Below, piece after piece: positions 11,201 through 20,666 of a stretch of DNA of 64,000 nucleotides (position 1 is the first letter of the stretch; each line of letters begins with the position of its first letter). Position numbers and translations under genes: made by a program. The stretch is from Lytechinus pictus (Eukaryota; Echinodermata; Echinoidea; Temnopleuroida; Toxopneustidae), in the NCBI RefSeq assembly GCF_037042905.1, contig NC_087253.1, positions 15,359,501 through 15,423,500 of the forward strand. Reading direction: 5' to 3'. The notes under the pieces are model-generated. The model was not told the DNA's origin. It did not search any database and saw only the letters and a program-made list of their open reading frames with translations.

Positions 11201-12209
11201 CAGAAGCTGACGTCACAATAAAAGACTTTACCATACCGAAGGGTACGATAGTCTTATCTAACCTCTGGAAGGTGCTTAACAGCAATGCATTTTGGGAAGA
11301 AGCTGATGACTTCAAACCTGAGAGATTTCTGGATGAAAATGGAAAGCTGACGAAGAGAGAAGATCTCATATTTTTCAGTACTGGTAAGTTTATTGCCATT
11401 ACGGTTAAGATTCTATTGTGATACCTCAATGACGTCATAATGGTGTGAACAATCACTCGGTCATTGCGTCATCCTTATCCCGTTTGGGAGACTGTTACGT
11501 GCATACAGTCACAGCAACGAAACTGATATTTTGGAAGTCCGCACTCGATCTGAAGTCAGTTTCATTGGTGTGTCTCTGTAACTCTTTCACCTCGTCTTGC
11601 TTCTCTCTCATCTGGAGGCTATACCATGAATTCCATTTGATTTTGATCTTGATCGTCTGTAACAACGAACTTAGAGGGCGTCGCTACTTTGCCGCATAGC
11701 CGCATGTAGACGCATGCAGGTGTTGCTTCCCTTTACGTTCGTTGGCCTGTGATATCCTTCTTTGGAAAAGGCGTGTGCATCCGTAATGCCACAGTCACTG
11801 GTAAATTCCTTTCTCCTATACAATAACACCAGGCCGTCGAAAAGTGCAATAATGCCTACATAATTATGAGAATCCGAATTATGTTTCTGAAGCACAACAT
11901 TCCATTATTAGTAAGCAGTGAACATGTACGTATTAAACTTGGAAATCTTGCATTAATGTGGTTCTTGATATCTTTCCAAGAACGTATTCTTTTGACTTCC
12001 AAGAATTGGTCTTATTTTATATTTCAGGACGCCGTATCTGCCTTGGTGAGCAGCTGGCGCGTATGGAGACCTTTCTCGGCTTTACAAGTCTCCTCCACCG
12101 ATTCACCTTCAAGCAGCCAGACAACGCAACAGCGCCCTCATTCGAAGGAGTTCTAGGAGGAACAAGGGTCAGCTTGCCTTACGTCACCTGCGCTATCCCA
12201 AGGAATTAA
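2127..12209 (+). CDS. Cytochrome P450, CYP2 clan, 7 coding exons
   Basis: Exons 2127-2293, 3880-4076, 6353-6612, 7129-7365, 9829-10062, 11155-11383 and 12028-12209 join in frame to 501 aa (1506 nt with stop), a normal CYP2 length. An N-terminal membrane anchor (about residues 11-28) is followed by the proline hinge PPGPSGLPLLG. The C-helix WKEQR is at 132-136, the I-helix AGTETT at 308-313, the K-helix ExxR (EVQR) at 365-368, PERF at 420-423 and the haem loop FSTGRRICLG around the cysteine ligand at 446. Every catalytic signature is present, so the product should be an active haem monooxygenase of the ER membrane that needs P450 reductase. The substrate cannot be told. Intron 5 uses a GC donor. 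CYP2U/CYP2J-like relatives are alternatives within the clan; the exact subfamily is not assigned. Confidence 0.93.
2338..2562. mobile_element. G-run MITE, copy 1 (P450 intron 1)
   Basis: Shares GGCACAATCAAAACTTGTAA, TGCCCCCCTTTGAAAG, GTCAAATTTTCCTCG and GGATC-type ends with the element at 48464-48674. Non-coding; the G-run and C-runs at opposite ends are complementary. Confidence 0.7.
3178..3443. mobile_element. MITE family with GATTGATCCGATCAAT ends, copy in P450 intron 1
   Basis: The ends GTCTTACAAAGAGTTACGAT and ATCGTAACTCTTGTAAGAC are inverted copies, each followed by a GATCNGATCAAT palindrome. Relatives are at 26558-26832, 36298-36545 and 55857-56118, with end fragments at 3795-3847 and 45250-45320. 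Confidence 0.8.
3467..3650. mobile_element. GGGGCCGCGGAAC MITE, copy 1
   Basis: About 184 bp with inverted ends GGGGCCGCGGAAC / GTTCCGCGGCCCC and a G-run. A close copy is at 13006-13193, sharing CCAAAACCGTGTACAAAAA and CATGGTCAGCCCCCCACTTT. Confidence 0.88.
3880..4076 (+). CDS. P450 exon 2
   Basis: The acceptor follows a CT-rich tract ending TGTGTAG. The exon encodes the A-helix and beta-1 region (WADRYGEITSFYFG, RHPNLQGRP). It ends AAT G|GTAAGA. The tail of a dispersed MITE (TCTGTGAAACAGGGCCC) ends about 30 bp before the acceptor. Confidence 0.92.
4160..4577. mobile_element. MITE with ACTCGAGTC ends and a G/C-run
   Basis: Inverted arms of about 55 bp: ACTCGAGTCTC, G-run, TGACGAGTGGATACCATGCG on the left, mirrored at 4520-4575. 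The interior has short repeats built on AACAAGTATT. Confidence 0.85.
4925..6150. repeat. CAGTGTG minisatellite domain in P450 intron 2
   Basis: A degenerate array about 1.2 kb long of TTCACACTGTGAAACACAGT and ATGTCTCTC words, period roughly 30-60 bp. Many units contain the palindrome TTCACA-CTGTGAA. The frames through it are repeat artefacts. Confidence 0.9.
6353..6612 (+). CDS. P450 exon 3 (C-helix)
   Basis: Begins after CCTTCAG and reads AGLLIGVGDIWKEQRKFTF. WKEQR is the WxxxR haem-propionate motif. Ends AAAGAG|GTAAGT in phase 0. Confidence 0.93.
6613..7128. other. P450 intron 3
   Basis: 516 bp of AT-rich intron with a GTAAGT donor. No repeat family was recognised. Confidence 0.6.
7129..7365 (+). 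CDS. P450 exon 4 (F-G helix region)
   Basis: Begins after CATATTTAG with LLHILNTNMRLGG and ends YLIKLEEIE|GTAAAT. Phase 0 at both ends, 79 codons. It corresponds to the F/G substrate-access region and the start of the H-helix. Confidence 0.9.
7400..7648 (-). mobile_element. tRNA-derived SINE (P450 intron 4)
   Basis: Read on the - strand, the head is tRNA-like: GGTGGCTCAGTGGTAGAGCG fits a pol III A box and GTGGGTTCGATCCCTGG a B box. A 3' body ends in a TTATTATTAT tail. A few extra TGAGCCACCATG units follow the head at 7640-7675. Confidence 0.78.
7730..8945. repeat. CAGTGTG minisatellite domain in P450 intron 4, opposite orientation
   Basis: Dense at 8620-8945 (ACACTGTGAACACACTGTGA and variants) and degenerate from 7730 to 8600, interrupted by the palindromic element at 7868-8177. 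The units are the reverse complement of the intron 2 domain. Confidence 0.85.
7868..8177. mobile_element. Palindromic MITE, arms about 65 bp
   Basis: GGCCCGTATTCTGAAGTCGG, then GGTTTAACTTAAACTCAGG, is repeated inverted at the right end (CCTGAGTTTAAGTTAAACC, CCGACTTCAGAATATGGGCC). Non-coding interior. Confidence 0.9.
8988..9175. mobile_element. MITE family with TTTCATAAAGCTGTTCGTAA ends, copy in P450 intron 4
   Basis: About 188 bp; the ends TTTCATGAAGCTCTTCGTAA and GAACAGCTTTATGAAA are inverted. Other copies are at 28250-28392, 44704-44895, 52533-52722, 55182-55351 and 58689-59631 (the last interrupted). Confidence 0.88.
9510..9655. mobile_element. Partial MITE with GTAACACAAAGGTT-type end
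   Basis: Left end GTGCCCCGTAACACATAGGT and an inner CTGATTGGATCCTAGTCAGC match the intact copy at 34689-34845. The right end is degraded. Confidence 0.6.
9829..10062 (+). CDS. P450 exon 5 (I-helix), GC donor
   Basis: Begins after TTCACAG with GTESSFNQ and contains FFAGTETT. It ends LPYTCAVLTE, and the next bases are GCAAGT. The following exon opens VQR, which completes the invariant ExxR motif, so the GC donor is supported by the protein. Confidence 0.92.
10063..11154. other. P450 intron 5 with (TG)n-rich tract
   Basis: A GC-AG intron. A TG/GTGTGGG-rich segment lies at about 10635-10830. A pol III A-box-like remnant (- strand) lies near 10500-10545. Otherwise unassigned. Confidence 0.6.
11155..11383 (+). 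CDS. P450 exon 6 (K-helix, PERF)
   Basis: Begins after TCTTTTAG. It reads VQRKAAVVSLGVPH, then IPKGTIV and FKPERFLDENG, and ends FFST G|GTAAGT. Confidence 0.93.
11384..12027. other. P450 intron 6
   Basis: 644 bp with ordinary GT-AG ends. No repeat or RNA gene was recognised. Confidence 0.6.
12028..12209 (+). CDS. P450 exon 7 (haem-binding loop and C-terminus)
   Basis: Begins after TATTTCAG. GRRICLGEQLARME carries the cysteine thiolate ligand. The stop TAA is at 12207-12209 after AIPRN. Decayed copies of its 3' part follow downstream. Confidence 0.94.
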
Positions 12210-12239
12210 CTAAAACAAAATCAGGAATTAATCCAGGCA

Positions 12240-13005
12240 ACTGAATTCCGGGACCTATATTCCACCTTTTAGGAACAGGAGTTAGCCCAGGCTTACGTCA
12301 CAAGTCATGCGCCATTCTAAGTGGTTAACTGCGAGAACCCCTAAAACAGTAAAAATAATGCTAAATCGCATTAAGTAGGATGGTGATTGCATTCAGAAAA
12401 CAACACCACTCAACATCCTGGCTCAACACCACTTCGCCACTGCAAGGATTAATGGCAAAGGACATTAATAATATCGAGTAGCATGACATTCAAAGATCAG
12501 AAACCATGCAAGCAACTCGGTAACACCGCCGTCATTCAAGGCAGTTCTGGGAGGGGCAGGAGAACCTTACGTCATGTGCGCCTAAAAGACAAAACTTCAG
12601 AAGTAATAATGATTCTTCCTTTTTTTCCTTTCTTATGGGTGTGATGATGGCACCCAGTTAGAATTGACTATTTTTGCCACATTAACAAAAAAGGAATTAA
12701 ATCTATACTTTTAAAAACTATTCATTATCGAGTCGTATGACCTCAAGAAAACCAGAAAACTCAGCACCGCAGTCATTTACGCATACGGTAGTCCTTGGGG
12801 ATAACTTTAATTGTTCAAATTTCAAAGGAACAAATTTTTCTTAACTTACGTCACATGCGCTATTCCAAGTAATTGACTGAATAAAAATCTCAAGACAATG
12901 ACTTCGTTATGGAGTAGCAAAACCTTCAGACAACGAGACAAACAGACCCCGGGAACAGCCCCTCCCTTGGTCAGTTCTCAGCATGGAAGGACAAGCGTCA
13001 GTAAC
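12240..13005 (+). repeat. Decayed tandem copies of the P450 last-exon end
   Basis: Words from the real exon end (TCATTCGAAGGAGTTCTAGG, CTTACGTCACCTGCGCTAT, CCAAGGAATTAACTAAAA) recur as TTACGTCACAAGTCATGCGC (near 12295), TCATTCAAGGCAGTTCTGGG with TTACGTCATGTGCGCC (12533-12590), and TTACGTCACATGCGCTATTC (near 12846). A CAGACAACGAGACAAACAGA segment at 12930 matches the exon interior. About three degenerate units of roughly 250-300 bp. None keeps an open frame. Confidence 0.75.
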
Positions 13006-13193
13006 AGGAGCCGCGGAAGCGGGGGGGGGGGGGGGGGAGGGGGGGGGGGGGCTGGGTGGGCTTTAGCCCCCACCTTTTTCCAAAACCGTGTACAAAAACG
13101 TAAAAATGACCATGATTGTGATTTTTTTCATGGTCAGCCCCCCACTTTTGGCTCAGTCCTCCCACTTTGAAAACCGTTCCGCGGCCCCTGAGG
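13006..13193. mobile_element. GGGGCCGCGGAAC MITE, copy 2
   Basis: Same ends and body as 3467-3650, with an expanded G-run of about 30. It lies directly after the degenerate P450 exon array. Confidence 0.88.
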
Positions 13194-14290
13194 AATACCT
13201 TAATCAATGTGCCTTTCCGTTGGATAAACCTAAAATGACAGTATTATGTTTAAATTGGATATAAGCAAGAAAAAACCCCAACCCTGTGTTGTTCTGCGGT
13301 ATTACAAAGGATTAAACTACAAAAATAAATAAATGAATAAATCACTAGATGCTTGCATTAATCATAATTTTTTGTCATGAACAAATCAATATATGCTTGC
13401 GTTATTTATTCTGTTTGGCATAATACATGCATGATATTATATAGGCTGGACTCTATTATAGGCTCTATAAACTTTTTTTAGTGCCGTAATCTTACGTCAT
13501 ATTGAGACTGTAGGGGGATATACCGTATACCATCTCGACTCTCTATTTGCTATAAAATGACTTTCGAATTTTGTAAAGAAAATCAGTTATTATTCACGTG
13601 CTCATGAAACTGGTTTTTATCTTGCTCACCATTTATTTTCCAATGTTTATGTTGTCTACATAACTCTGGTTTGAAATATAAACTTCCTGTCGTGTTTGTT
13701 TTCACATGTATTTGAAATAAATATGCATTGAATCTGCGATATTCATGCTACTGATGTCATAATGCGTTTTATGTAAATTATTTCTGATTGATATCGGAAA
13801 TAGAGATTGATTTTTAATTTTCTATACTTCTTTATTGCCCTTATGTAGGCCTATATGACCATGACCCTTCTATTATCTTGTTGCATATAGCAATAAACGT
13901 GATGAGGATCGAACTAGTCTTTTATTTTCAACCCATTGTTTATTTTCTTCCCTTGAACATTGGGAATTCTTATACAATAAATTTTTACCATGCGACATTC
14001 ATGCATATTTTTGGTGGCAAATATTTATGAATCCGATAGTTTTTTTTTAATTACTTACAGTAAGCTACTGTTGATAGATGTTAATACGAGTCATTATTTT
14101 TTTTAGGCTTATTAGATGCCCTTTGTTAAAATCGATGTGTGAGAGAAAGAAAGAGAGATTGGTAAAGAAAATGTGAAAGAGAAAGGGAAACAGTGTAGGC
14201 ACCAGGATTTTTAAAAACGTGGGGGAAAATGATGGGGAAAAGACAGATAATAAACCGGGTAGAAGAAGAAGAAAAAGAAGACTATCCAAA
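13194..14290. other. Unassigned AT-rich intergenic DNA
   Basis: Nothing recognisable beyond AATAAA-like words and a short AAATAAAT run at about 13320. The P450 polyadenylation site may lie in the 12.2-14.0 kb range but cannot be chosen. Confidence 0.4.
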
Positions 14291-14293
14291 AAC

Positions 14294-14406
14294 AGGGGCG
14301 TCGATCCATTTTTCAGATTGGGGGGGGGGGGCAAAATTATGAATCAACGGTCCCGTTCCCAAAGGCGCTCAATCACACGAAACACACCCACACACACACA
14401 CACATA

Positions 14407-14443
<37 letters not shown>

Positions 14444-15310
14444 GAGGCAAAGTGGTAATGCATTGTACTTTGTTCCAACAGTTTATTTTGAATAAATTTT
14501 CGACGTTAAACATACGTCTTCCTCAGGGATACAATAAAGCTCACAGAGACAAGAACTGAAATAATAACATTCATGATTGTGGTAGTCGTAATATCGTTTT
14601 ATATATATATATATATATATATATAACTCATGAGAAAGAGCCACATATTTCACCAAAAAATTAATGCGAGCGCGAAGCGCGAGCTGAATTTTTTTTGTAT
14701 ACTGACCTGAAAACTGGAAAAAGGTACCTGTTTAGGACTGTTTGTAGTAACTCATGAGGAGGATACATATCTCACTACACAGATAATGCAAGTGCCGAGA
14801 GCGAGCTGAAGTTTCTTTATATTCTGACCCGAAAGCTTGATATTCTAAGCATTTTTGGTACCAAGGATTAAGATGGGTATCTAAAACAACGATCTGAAAA
14901 AAAAAATGACAGTTTAATGGACGTTTTTAATAAAGGACAAGATATATTGCAAATCGAAGCGGGAGTTCTTTTGAGGCTTAGAATTGAAAACGGGACTTCT
15001 ATTCACAATTTAATCATGAAAAGTATGGGTTTTTACTACAGAATTGATGCAAGCGCGAAGCGCGAGCTGAAATTTTGTATATTCCAATCTGAAAAAGCGG
15101 ACATTTTGAAAGCGATTTTAAATAAAGAATGAGTTGTGTATCTCAATCTCGCTAGCTGATTTCTGTGTAACATTACAATCTTATTTTATTTTTGCACATG
15201 CGGAATTATTGGGGGGGGGGGGAAACGATATGTTTGCCCCCCCAATATTTTCATTGGTGGGGCGATCGCCCCCCTGCCCCCCCCCCCCCAGGATCGACGC
15301 CTCTGTCCAA
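14294..15310. mobile_element. Element with GGGGCGTCGATCC ends and internal GCGCGAAGCGCGAGC repeats
   Basis: The ends GGGGCGTCGATCCA and GGATCGACGCCTC are inverted, each next to a G- or C-run. Inside are (TA)n runs at 14408-14440 and 14600-14625. Three loosely spaced copies of a GCGCGAAGCGCGAGCTGAA-type unit lie near 14668, 14790 and 15050, each followed by a TATTCTGACCTGAAA-like segment. Confidence 0.65.
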
Positions 15311-15403
15311 AAATATGGGAGCAACTAAGGGAGGGACCGCTTTATAATAGGGGAGGGGCAAAATCGATCCCCATCATGCCCCCGGCTCGGGTGCCGCCAG
15401 TGA

Positions 15404-15735
15404 TAGAGAGAGGGAGGGAGGGGGTGGGAAGAGAGAGAGAGAGAGAGAGAAAGAAAAAAAAGAGAGAGATAATAAGAAGAATGGGAGGAAGGAGAAGAAA
15501 GAAAAGATGAAGGAAGTAGCCAAGAAGTAGGAGAAGAAAAAGTAGAAAAGGAGAAGAAGAAGGAGAAGGAGGAAAAGAAGAAGGAAGAAGAAGAAAAATA
15601 AGAAGAAGGTGGAGGAGGAGGAGGAGAAGAAGAAGGAGGAGAAAAATAAGAAGTGAAAGAAGCCCGAAGGAGAAGAATAAGAAGTGAAAGAAGAAGGAGG
15701 AGAAGAAAAAGAAGTGAAAGGAGAAGAAAATCATT
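15404..15735 (+). repeat. Polypurine tract, about 330 nt
   Basis: Almost continuous GA-rich sequence (GAGA, GGAGAAGAAGAA and AAGAAGGAGG words) with few pyrimidines. The serine/proline-rich frame on the opposite strand is a by-product. Confidence 0.92.
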
Positions 15736-15739
15736 ACAG

Positions 15740-16103
15740 TGTTCTTGTACTGATCTTGTATTTTTCCTGAATAAATATATTTCAATTAAAAAAAAAATTA
15801 CTATGTACTCGGGACTGTATATGCTGAGGGGGAAAACGTGAGACTTTTTTGTTTGCTTTGTAATAGACATCGCATATCGATCGATATTTATGCGATCGCG
15901 ATAACACCAATAATTGATAGAAACGTCATCAATCAGCTGTCGCGATCGCGGTCATTTGAAATTTTGTTAGGTAATTCGGGATAATTTTCATTCATGTTTT
16001 TGGCTATTGTTTTAGCTGAAAGTAATTTTAGTTTAATTTAAAGCTACACAAGCAATCCTGTTTGAGTTCAAGTTCTGCAATTGAGTTGAACTTGTGCTTT
16101 TGA
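15740..16103. other. Unassigned; ATCGATCGAT and CGATCGCG palindromes
   Basis: Contains CATATCGATCGATAT, TGCGATCGCGATAA and GTCGCGATCGCGGTC between 15868 and 15955, just before the exon-like frame. They could be promoter-like, but no gene proves it. Confidence 0.3.
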
Positions 16104-16289
16104 CATTACTTTGGTCTCGAACGGAGTCGGAGACGGAGAGACTCCTCCGAGACCCGGAACCGCCTGGCTGAGGCCCGCAACGCCCAAAACAACAACGGAG
16201 CCAATCGGTCCAGACAGGCGCCAGGCGCGGCCCAGGACCAGGACATGCAGGGCAAGGCCAATGTAAAGGAGTCAGGGGGTGCAGAAAAG
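16104..16289 (+). CDS. Possible isolated exon (arginine-rich, low confidence)
   Basis: An open frame of 62 codons ending exactly at AAAAG|GTGAGG, a good donor. It is much more GC-rich than its surroundings. The peptide is charged and low in hydrophobics (RSRRRRDSSETRNRLAEARN, then GGAEK at the end), like a disordered region. No ATG precedes it in frame after the TGA at 16101; an internal ATG is present at MQGKANV. No partner exon was found on either side. It could be a real exon of an unrecognised gene, a captured exon in a transposon, or chance. Confidence 0.25.
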
Positions 16290-16530
16290 GTGAGGGCAGT
16301 AATTAATCCTATTATCATTGATCATTAATCCTAGTTAGTACCAGTATCATTGATCATTAATCCTAGTTAGTACCGGTATCATTGATATCATTTTGGCAAT
16401 GAAAATGTAAAAAGTGATGGAGTTAGGCCCAAAAATACTGACACTGACACGACGGGAATAACTGCGGTCGTTTCCGGGGATTCAATTTCTATACTAAGTG
16501 TTAGGCCGTGTATTACTAGGCTAGAAATTA
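16290..16530. repeat. Short ATCATTGATCATTAATCC tandem repeat and unassigned DNA
   Basis: Two to three copies of a unit of about 45 bp (ATTGATCATTAATCCTAGTT, AGTACC) at 16308-16390. Confidence 0.7.
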
Positions 16531-17917
16531 TACAGTGCGTATAAAAAAAAACGGGACAGATTTGAAAAGTCTATAAAATTTTTGTTTCAATTTATGATCT
16601 CTATATTTTAGGTGATCTGAGGTCTTATCCTTCAAATGCCATCAAAATAATTTAGTTTCGTTCATGCTTGAGCGAACACGGAATGTTTTTGTCTGGGGTT
16701 AAAAAAGAGACTTGCGCCAAAATGGCATAAAATGATAAATATGATGGTCGGACTTCTTGCTAATCGGCAGACTTCCTCTTAACCTTTTCATTATCTTTGC
16801 CATAATTTTTGAATTATGCAGTCAAAATTCGTTTCCAAATCTACTTATTTGCTTGAATAGTTCTGTTGTTGTTCGTTTTTAATATGTTCTCTTTCAGCTT
16901 TGAATATTCCTTCTCTAACTAAGCAAAAACAATTTTTTTTTCAACCAAAGTATGGGAGAGCGTCAATTTTTTTTCAAATCCTTTCATTGTGTGCTAAAAA
17001 GGTTATGGTGCCTTTGAACAGTGGCATACTGATGGGTGAGGGATCGGGGTGCCCACCCACCCTCCCCCCCCCCCAAAAAAAAAGGAAATAAATAAATAAA
17101 TCATGACCAAGAAAAAAAGTGAAAAAGAAAATCACAGAAAACATAAAAAGTGAAATATGATATCATTTTCTGAATATTATGTCAAAATCAAAAAATTTGA
17201 TATTCTAATAAAAAAGTGGAAATGTTTTGCTTGCTCGCTTCACAACTTTTAGTACATTTTACCCAATCTGCCTTATAAATTGCTCCTTCAAAATTGACTC
17301 AATAGGCTACATCATTGCCATTGAAAGACATGAATCCTTTCCTGTTTGTCCTGCCAAGCACATAATTAAACTTGAAGGATTCAATAACCCCTTAAAAATA
17401 GGATTCATGTCTTTTATAGGTACCATAACATAATTTGTTTCACATAATAAAAGGATTTGAATAATTACAAATTCTCCTATTTAATAATGCAAATCTTCCT
17501 ACTTGGGTTGACAAAAGTCTTCTTTTCTTACTTATGAAGGAAAATTCAAAGGTAAAAGAAGTTTAAATGAAAAACAAAATAATTCTGGTAAATAAATAAA
17601 TTTGTAAATGAAATTTGACAGCATGATTTGAAAATTATGGCAAAGATAATGAAAAGATTAAGAGGAAGTCTGCTGATTGGCCAAAAGTCTAATCATCAAA
17701 TTTCTCATTTCTGCCATTTTGGCGCAAGCCTCTTTTTGAACCCCCGACAAAAACGTCCCATGTTCGCTCAAGCATGAATAAAATATATTTTTTTTAATTG
17801 CATTTCAAAGATAAGACATCGGAGCATCTATTAACATCAAAATATAGATATAATAATTTGAAACAAATTTTTTATAGACTTTTCAAAACTGTCCCGTTTT
17901 TTTTGATACGCACTGTA
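16531..17917. mobile_element. Tc1/mariner-like non-autonomous element with arms of about 300 bp
   Basis: TACAGTGCGTATAAAAAAAA, CGGGACAGATTTGAAAAGTC at the left is mirrored by GACTTTTCAAAACTGTCCCG and ATACGCACTGTA at the right. A TA lies at both outer edges, as in Tc1/mariner target duplications. The arms continue inward: GTTCATGCTTGAGCGAACA / TGTTCGCTCAAGCATGAA, TTGCGCCAAAATGGC / GCCATTTTGGCGCAA and GACTTCCTCTTAACCTTTTC / AGATTAAGAGGAAGTC. No transposase frame was found in the central 0.6 kb. Confidence 0.85.
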
Positions 17918-17957
17918 GTACTACTAGGGCCTAGTCTATATCTAACTTAGACCTAGG

Positions 17958-18520
17958 TCTAGATTAACCTAGGCCGGAGCCCAGGAGTCCACCTTGCCCC
18001 GGGGACCTCCACCATGCATTTCCACATAGACACGGGACTAGGGTAGATTGTGGTCTCAATTGGAAAGAAAATTGTGAAAACAGAAATTATGCACTTACCA
18101 CGATTAGCCTACCGGTATTAGTATTATTACTATTATGGATGAAGGTCTATCGTGTGGCAGTATCCTGACATCGAGGCACAGACTGGAACCTCAAAATAAC
18201 AAAAAGTTCTCCTACCCCAGTCTCGATCGGCCATTTTGTTATGAATTTTGAAAGAATTAGGAGAGGTATGATCGCGACAAAACTTTTCGTTTTTTTGAGG
18301 TTCCAGTCTGTGCCTCGATGTCAGGATACTGCCACACGATAGACCTTCAAGGCTTCATCCATATAATCGTAGTAAGTGCATAATTTCTGTTTTCACAATT
18401 TTCTTTCAAAGTTATTGAGACCACAATCTTCCCTAGGCCTAGTCCAGCTCCAGTGTCTATGTCTAAAATTAATGCACGGTGGACTCCTGGGCTCTGGCCC
18501 GCGAAGCGGGCCGGAGCTCC
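17958..18520. repeat. Large palindrome, arms about 230 bp
   Basis: CGGAGCCCAGGAGTCCAC, GATTGTGGTCTCAAT and GGTCTATCGTGTGGCAGTAT plus CCTGACATCGAGGCACAGAC on the left arm are repeated inverted on the right. The loop is about 95 bp (18199-18293). The arms are only moderately diverged. Likely a foldback transposon; no coding capacity was recognised. Confidence 0.85.
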
Positions 18521-19780
18521 CTGGGTTAGGTCTAGATGAGACCAAAAACTTCAGTCTCTGTATTTGGCTGTTCCCTGAACTGCGTTGGCTCCACTACACT
18601 AAAATGTCAGAAATTGTTAAATCCCCAGAAACGATGGTTATTCCTACTCTACAGTTAGATCTAGATTAACCCAGTCCCCAGGTCCAGAAGCGGGCCTGAG
18701 CTCCTCAGGTTAATGTTAGATCTAACGTAAGACTCTAGGCCTAACTGTTACTGTTACTAGATCTATCATCTAGGCCTAGACCTTCTTTTTCAAGAAACTT
18801 GCATCTGTTGCGATCAAATCAAATGCAAATCTGTTTTTCGTACTGAAAAAATGTGCAATTGCCTTGCCCTGGGCCTTGGCCTTGGTCCATGACATGATCT
18901 AGACTAGAGATCTAACTTTCAATTGCAAATTGGTGATTGATTGCTTATCTGCTCCTTAAACTGATGCAAAGTCAAAGAGTTCGATCTAAATTCTAATGTA
19001 ATAATAGATTTGCTTCTGGAGTTGGTCTAATTTTATTTGATCTAACGTAGCCTACTTAGACCTCTACTAGATCTAACTGTGTTAGATATATCAATTGTAA
19101 CACTGCAACAAAATGAAGTCTTCATTCTGTTGCAGTTTTACAATTGATAGATCTAACACAGGTCTAAGTATGTAAGATCATTTTTTAACAGTTGCAAATT
19201 TATTATTACATTAGAATTAAGATTGAACTCTTTGCATCAGTTCAAGGAGCAGATAAGCAATTAGAGTCTAGATCTAATCATAAATTTGCAGTTAGATCTA
19301 GATTTAGATCTGCTAACAGTAACAGTCTCATACTCAATCATCAGACATCACTTATCAGCACATCAAAGACAGAAACTTTTCACACCACACACTAGTATTC
19401 ATGAGTCTAGATCTCTAGATCTTGGTTAAATCTAAAGGTAGAATCTAACGTTAGATCTAGACCAACGTTAGATCTAGATCTATGACTATGGCTGTTGTTA
19501 AAAATTAAGATTTTTAATGACAGTCTAGACTCTAGATCTAACTTAAACTGTAGTGTAGATCTAATGTTAAGTCTAATATTACAGTTGAATCAACATACAA
19601 TCTTTGTTATGAGGAAAGACTGAAAGTTTGAAATTTCAGACTTCAAGAAAAAAAACTCTTGCCTGACTGTATCTTAAAGATAACCACAGCCTGACAGAGC
19701 AGACATGATCCAGGTCTATAAAATCATGGATTGATGGCCTTGATCACACTTGATTTTTTGATCATCTAGATAGATCTAGA
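18521..19780. repeat. AGATCTAGATCT-rich domain
   Basis: Dense in GATCTAGA, AGATCTA and TAGGTCTAG words in both orientations, irregularly spaced. It includes a small palindrome at 19085-19160 (GTTAGATATATCAATTGTAA and its inverse TTACAATTGATAGATCTAAC). Confidence 0.8.
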
Positions 19781-20455
19781 AATCTACTAGGAAATGGAGC
19801 TTGCAGCCATTAATTGTTACAAGATTACAAAGACCAGATCTCGATCTAGAAATCTACTTGGAAATGGAGCTTGCAGCCATTAATTGTTACAAGATTAGAA
19901 AGAACAGATTTAGATCTAGAAATCTACTTGGAAATGGAGCTTGCAGCCATTAATTGTTACAAGATTACAAAGAACAGATCTAGATCTAGAAATCTACTTG
20001 GAAATGGAGCTTGCAGCCATTAATTGTTACAATATTACAAAGAACAGATCTAGATCTAGAAATCTACTTGGAAATGGAGCTTGCAGCCATTGATTGTTAC
20101 AAGATTACAAAGAACAGATCTAGAAATCTACTTGTAATATGGAGCTTGCAGCCATTAATTGTTACAAGATTACAAAGAACAGATCTAGATCTAAAAATCT
20201 ACTTGGAAATGGAGCTTGCAGCCATTAATTGTTACAAGATTACAAAGAACAGATCTCGATCTAGAAATCTACTTGGAAATGGAGCTTGCAGCCATTAATT
20301 GTTACAAGATTACAAAGAACAGATCTAGAAATCTACTTGGAAATGGAGCTTGCAGTCATTAATTGTTACAAGATTACAAAGAACAGATCCAGATCTAGAA
20401 ATCTACTTGGAAATGGAGCCTGCAGCCATTAATTGTTACAAGACTACCAAGATCA
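19781..20455 (+). repeat. Tandem array, period about 69 bp, ten units
   Basis: Units of the form GGAAATGGAGCTTGCAGCCA, TTAATTGTTACAAGATTAC, AAAGAACAGATCTAGATCTA start near 19792, 19860, 19931, 19999, 20070, 20133, 20202, 20274, 20340 and 20409. The unit includes the same AGATCTAGA motif that fills the preceding domain. Confidence 0.95.
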
Positions 20456-20666
20456 TTGTTACAATGACTGGGCGTTGTGGCGTGCGCCTGTAATCCAAGC
20501 TGTGGGGAAGTTACAAATTACAAAAAAAAAAGCTTGTATTGTTCCTTAGTCAGGATCTGAATGTTGGTTGCTGGGCGTTGGGGAGACCCACGGTCACCGG
20601 TCCCACATGGTATGTTCACAGGAGCCTCGCCTTCCTACTTTTCGCTCTTGTGACAGAGAGCGAGGG

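Noticed and set aside
15325-15870. 181-codon S/F/P-rich frame on the - strand
   Set aside because: Complement of the polypurine tract; low complexity with no gene-like ends.
16106-16318. 70-codon frame on the - strand opposite the exon-like segment
   Set aside because: The + strand frame ends at a strong donor while this one has no splice or family support; most likely a shadow.
18376-18669. 97-codon frame in the palindrome
   Set aside because: It lies over an inverted-repeat arm and its sequence is mirrored at 18000; no family features.
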